Shown here in pieces: positions 62,384 through 64,000 of a stretch of 64,000 nt of DNA; position 1 is the first letter of the stretch; every line of letters starts with the position of its first letter. Source of the DNA: Luzula sylvatica (taxonomy: Eukaryota > Streptophyta > Magnoliopsida > Poales > Juncaceae); NCBI GenBank assembly GCA_946800325.1, contig OX326959.1:20676862-20740861 (forward strand), in the 5' to 3' direction. Under the pieces are notes generated by a model. It searched no databases. It worked only from the letters and a program-made list of their open reading frames with translations, and was not told the DNA's origin. The position numbers and the translations under genes are program-made.

Positions 62384-62910
62384 ATAAGTGCGAGAGGACG
62401 CTTTTCTTTTTCTTCAACGCTTGACCCTCTCCGCCTCTCGCAAAGCCTCCGAGCGAGAAATTAATTGCAACGCTTGGCTGCCTCTTCAACAAAAAAGAAA
62501 CTACGCAACAAAAACGCAATGTTTAACATTATATCATAATGTTTAACATTATATCTATCTTACGATAAATAGAGTTTAGGGTTTAGAACAAACATTGTAT
62601 CTATCTTACGATAAATAGCAGAATTACGATGTAACCAAAATTACGCATGTTTATATTGATCAATCTAAGTGGAAGCAACAAAAACGCAAAATATTTTACA
62701 AAGGAATTGAACAAACATGAAATAAATATGTACAAAACAACTAATTTTGATGTAGGAATAAATCTGTACACAACAATATTTTTACATTTCAATGTGCAAC
62801 TAGTTCATGAATTTAATATTATGGCTTGCTTCATAATTTAAACACATGTGTAGTCTTTGCACATCGATCACATGTAACTCGCCTTTTTTAGTACTTCATT
62901 GGAATACGAA
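62384..62910. other. intergenic, no gene recognised
   Basis: Holds a short tandem duplication of TATCTATCTTACGATAAATAG (62548-62618). The rest is AT-rich. Confidence 0.5.
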
Positions 62911-62983
62911 TCAACGTCGTTTTCCAGCTTCGTATCTGATCTGTAGAGCTCTACATTCAATGCTACAGAAAGCACTCTCTCCC
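62911..62983 (-). CDS. probable last exon of an FLZ-type zinc-finger gene (partial)
   Basis: The minus strand from 62983 reads, after a splice acceptor AATTGTAG, G-GESAFCSIECRALQIRYEAGKRR-stop (24 residues). The FLZ (DUF581) domain has the form DIYMYRG-D/E-xAFCSxECRxxQI, and many FLZ genes have their intron just before this Gly, so both the residues and the phase fit. The first exon, with the other CxxC pair, is not found between here and 64000; it may lie outside the window, or this may be an isolated fragment. FLZ proteins bind SnRK1 kinase subunits. Confidence 0.5.
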
Positions 62984-64000
62984 CTACAATTAATTTATGC
63001 AAAGAGTATATCAGGAAACATCACTAACATTAGGAGTCTAAGGACCACACGATCATTCGCTAATGGAAGATTCTGAGGTTACGTACATAAAACACGAAAT
63101 ACATCCCGATTTACATTTTCACATTTAAAAAATGAACCCACTTAAAGTTATAACTTTATTAAAAATTGTCGTAATTTTGGGTTTCAATTCTATCAGTATA
63201 GTGTGCCTACGGGCTTGTAACAAAAAAAAAAAAATTCTATCAGTATAAAGTTTTTGTTCTGTAATTCCCACATGGTTAAGGAAATTAGTCTATATATTTT
63301 TTTACGATTACGTTTCACATCAAAAAAATTCTGAGTGTGAAACTAGTTTATGTTCGTCAGTTTCAATGAAACACTGGTTTATCGATATTTTTATCAATAT
63401 AATTGTAATTCAACCGTAAAAAGATGTCACAAAATACCCTACATATACCTGTACTTTAAGAAGGCACCTATATAGGGACTGTTTAGAAAATAAGCATAAT
63501 GTGCAAATTAAAAAAATATATTACAAAAAATAAAATAAATAAATATGCCGGCAATATAATTTTGATAAATGCCTGACTTCAATTAGTATAACAAATAATC
63601 TAAAACTACTTAATTTGTCAAGATACTAATATCTAAATGTATGACATATTTGTTGAATAATGCAAGTGGAATTAGTCCAATTGGATATGATTAAAAATAC
63701 ATTTGCTGTAGATTTTTCTCATTTGAATATTAATTTGCTTTTGAACAGATAAAACATATATGTTGAAAATATATCTTTTGGTGGAAAAACCAAGAAAAAA
63801 ATAATCCCAATACAAAAACAGATGAGAACAAATTACTCTGAGGTATGTTGAATCCCAATAAAAAAAATATATCTTTTGAAAGGCTTAAAGAGAACATCAT
63901 GAAAGAGGAAAAATGTTAATTAGAACAGATAGCTTTGGATTTGTAGAACAAAATATTTTGTAGAAAGTGCAAATATGAATTTCAATTAAGATGTTTGTTT
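62984..64000. other. intron of the FLZ candidate or intergenic DNA
   Basis: AT-rich, no exon or transposon ends found by eye. If the FLZ exon is real, at least part of this is its intron. Confidence 0.4.

Noticed and set aside
61900..62510. A new gene around the (CT)33 tract
   Set aside because: Frames on both strands are the microsatellite itself; no splice-supported or homologous exon was seen.

Overview
The window is nuclear DNA of a flowering plant, probably a eudicot. The evidence is GT-AG intron structure, AT-rich intergenic DNA, plant-type gene families and dense plant transposons (Helitrons, MITEs, tRNA-derived SINEs, Ty1/copia, LINE). I cannot name the species. All exon boundaries below were read by eye from splice signals plus reading-frame continuity and remembered family consensus. 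No alignment was run.

Five genes look intact: a MATE/DETOXIFICATION transporter (19383-23581, +, 8 exons, 507 aa), an ADP-ribosylation factor GTPase (29187-30186, +, 6 exons, 181 aa, plus a 5'UTR intron), the mRNA-decapping Nudix enzyme DCP2 (32141-34359, +, 8 exons, 319 aa), a monofunctional homoserine dehydrogenase (36084-43338, +, 12 exons, 376 aa, with a GC-AG first intron and a 5.3-kb transposon-loaded tenth intron), and a divergent EIN3-like ethylene-pathway transcription factor (47267-48694, -, one coding exon, 475 aa). A probable last exon of an FLZ zinc-finger gene lies at 62911-62983 (-). The genes are independent housekeeping or regulatory units and do not form a pathway.

Layout. 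1-6.7 kb: a decayed Ty1/copia element on the minus strand (RT, integrase and GAG-pre-integrase remnants, PBS, LTR), split by a plus-strand LTR fragment that carries about 18 copies of a TCCGTTAYAACGGA palindrome and resembles Sirevirus LTRs. 6.7-14 kb: two tandem copies of a roughly 2.4-kb segment with a Mutator-type transposase relic; one copy gained a Helitron and the other gained two MITEs. 14.7-16.7 kb: a Helitron with textbook ends filled with GGACCAAAATG-type repeats. 16.7-43.3 kb: the four plus-strand genes, separated by SINEs, MITEs and microsatellites. 45.6-48.7 kb: the EIN3-like gene and a stray duplicated piece of its 3' end. 50.3-59.9 kb: a set of elements that share termini (GCTAAATAGAATCCAC type), abut (TA)n tracts, carry a hierarchical ~118-bp satellite, and in one case contain a broken piece of a DRT100-like LRR gene. 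59.9-62.1 kb: the 5' part of a LINE. The most novel-looking material is the 50.3-59.9 kb family. Next are the palindrome-array LTR and the divergent EIN3-like gene with its duplicated tail.
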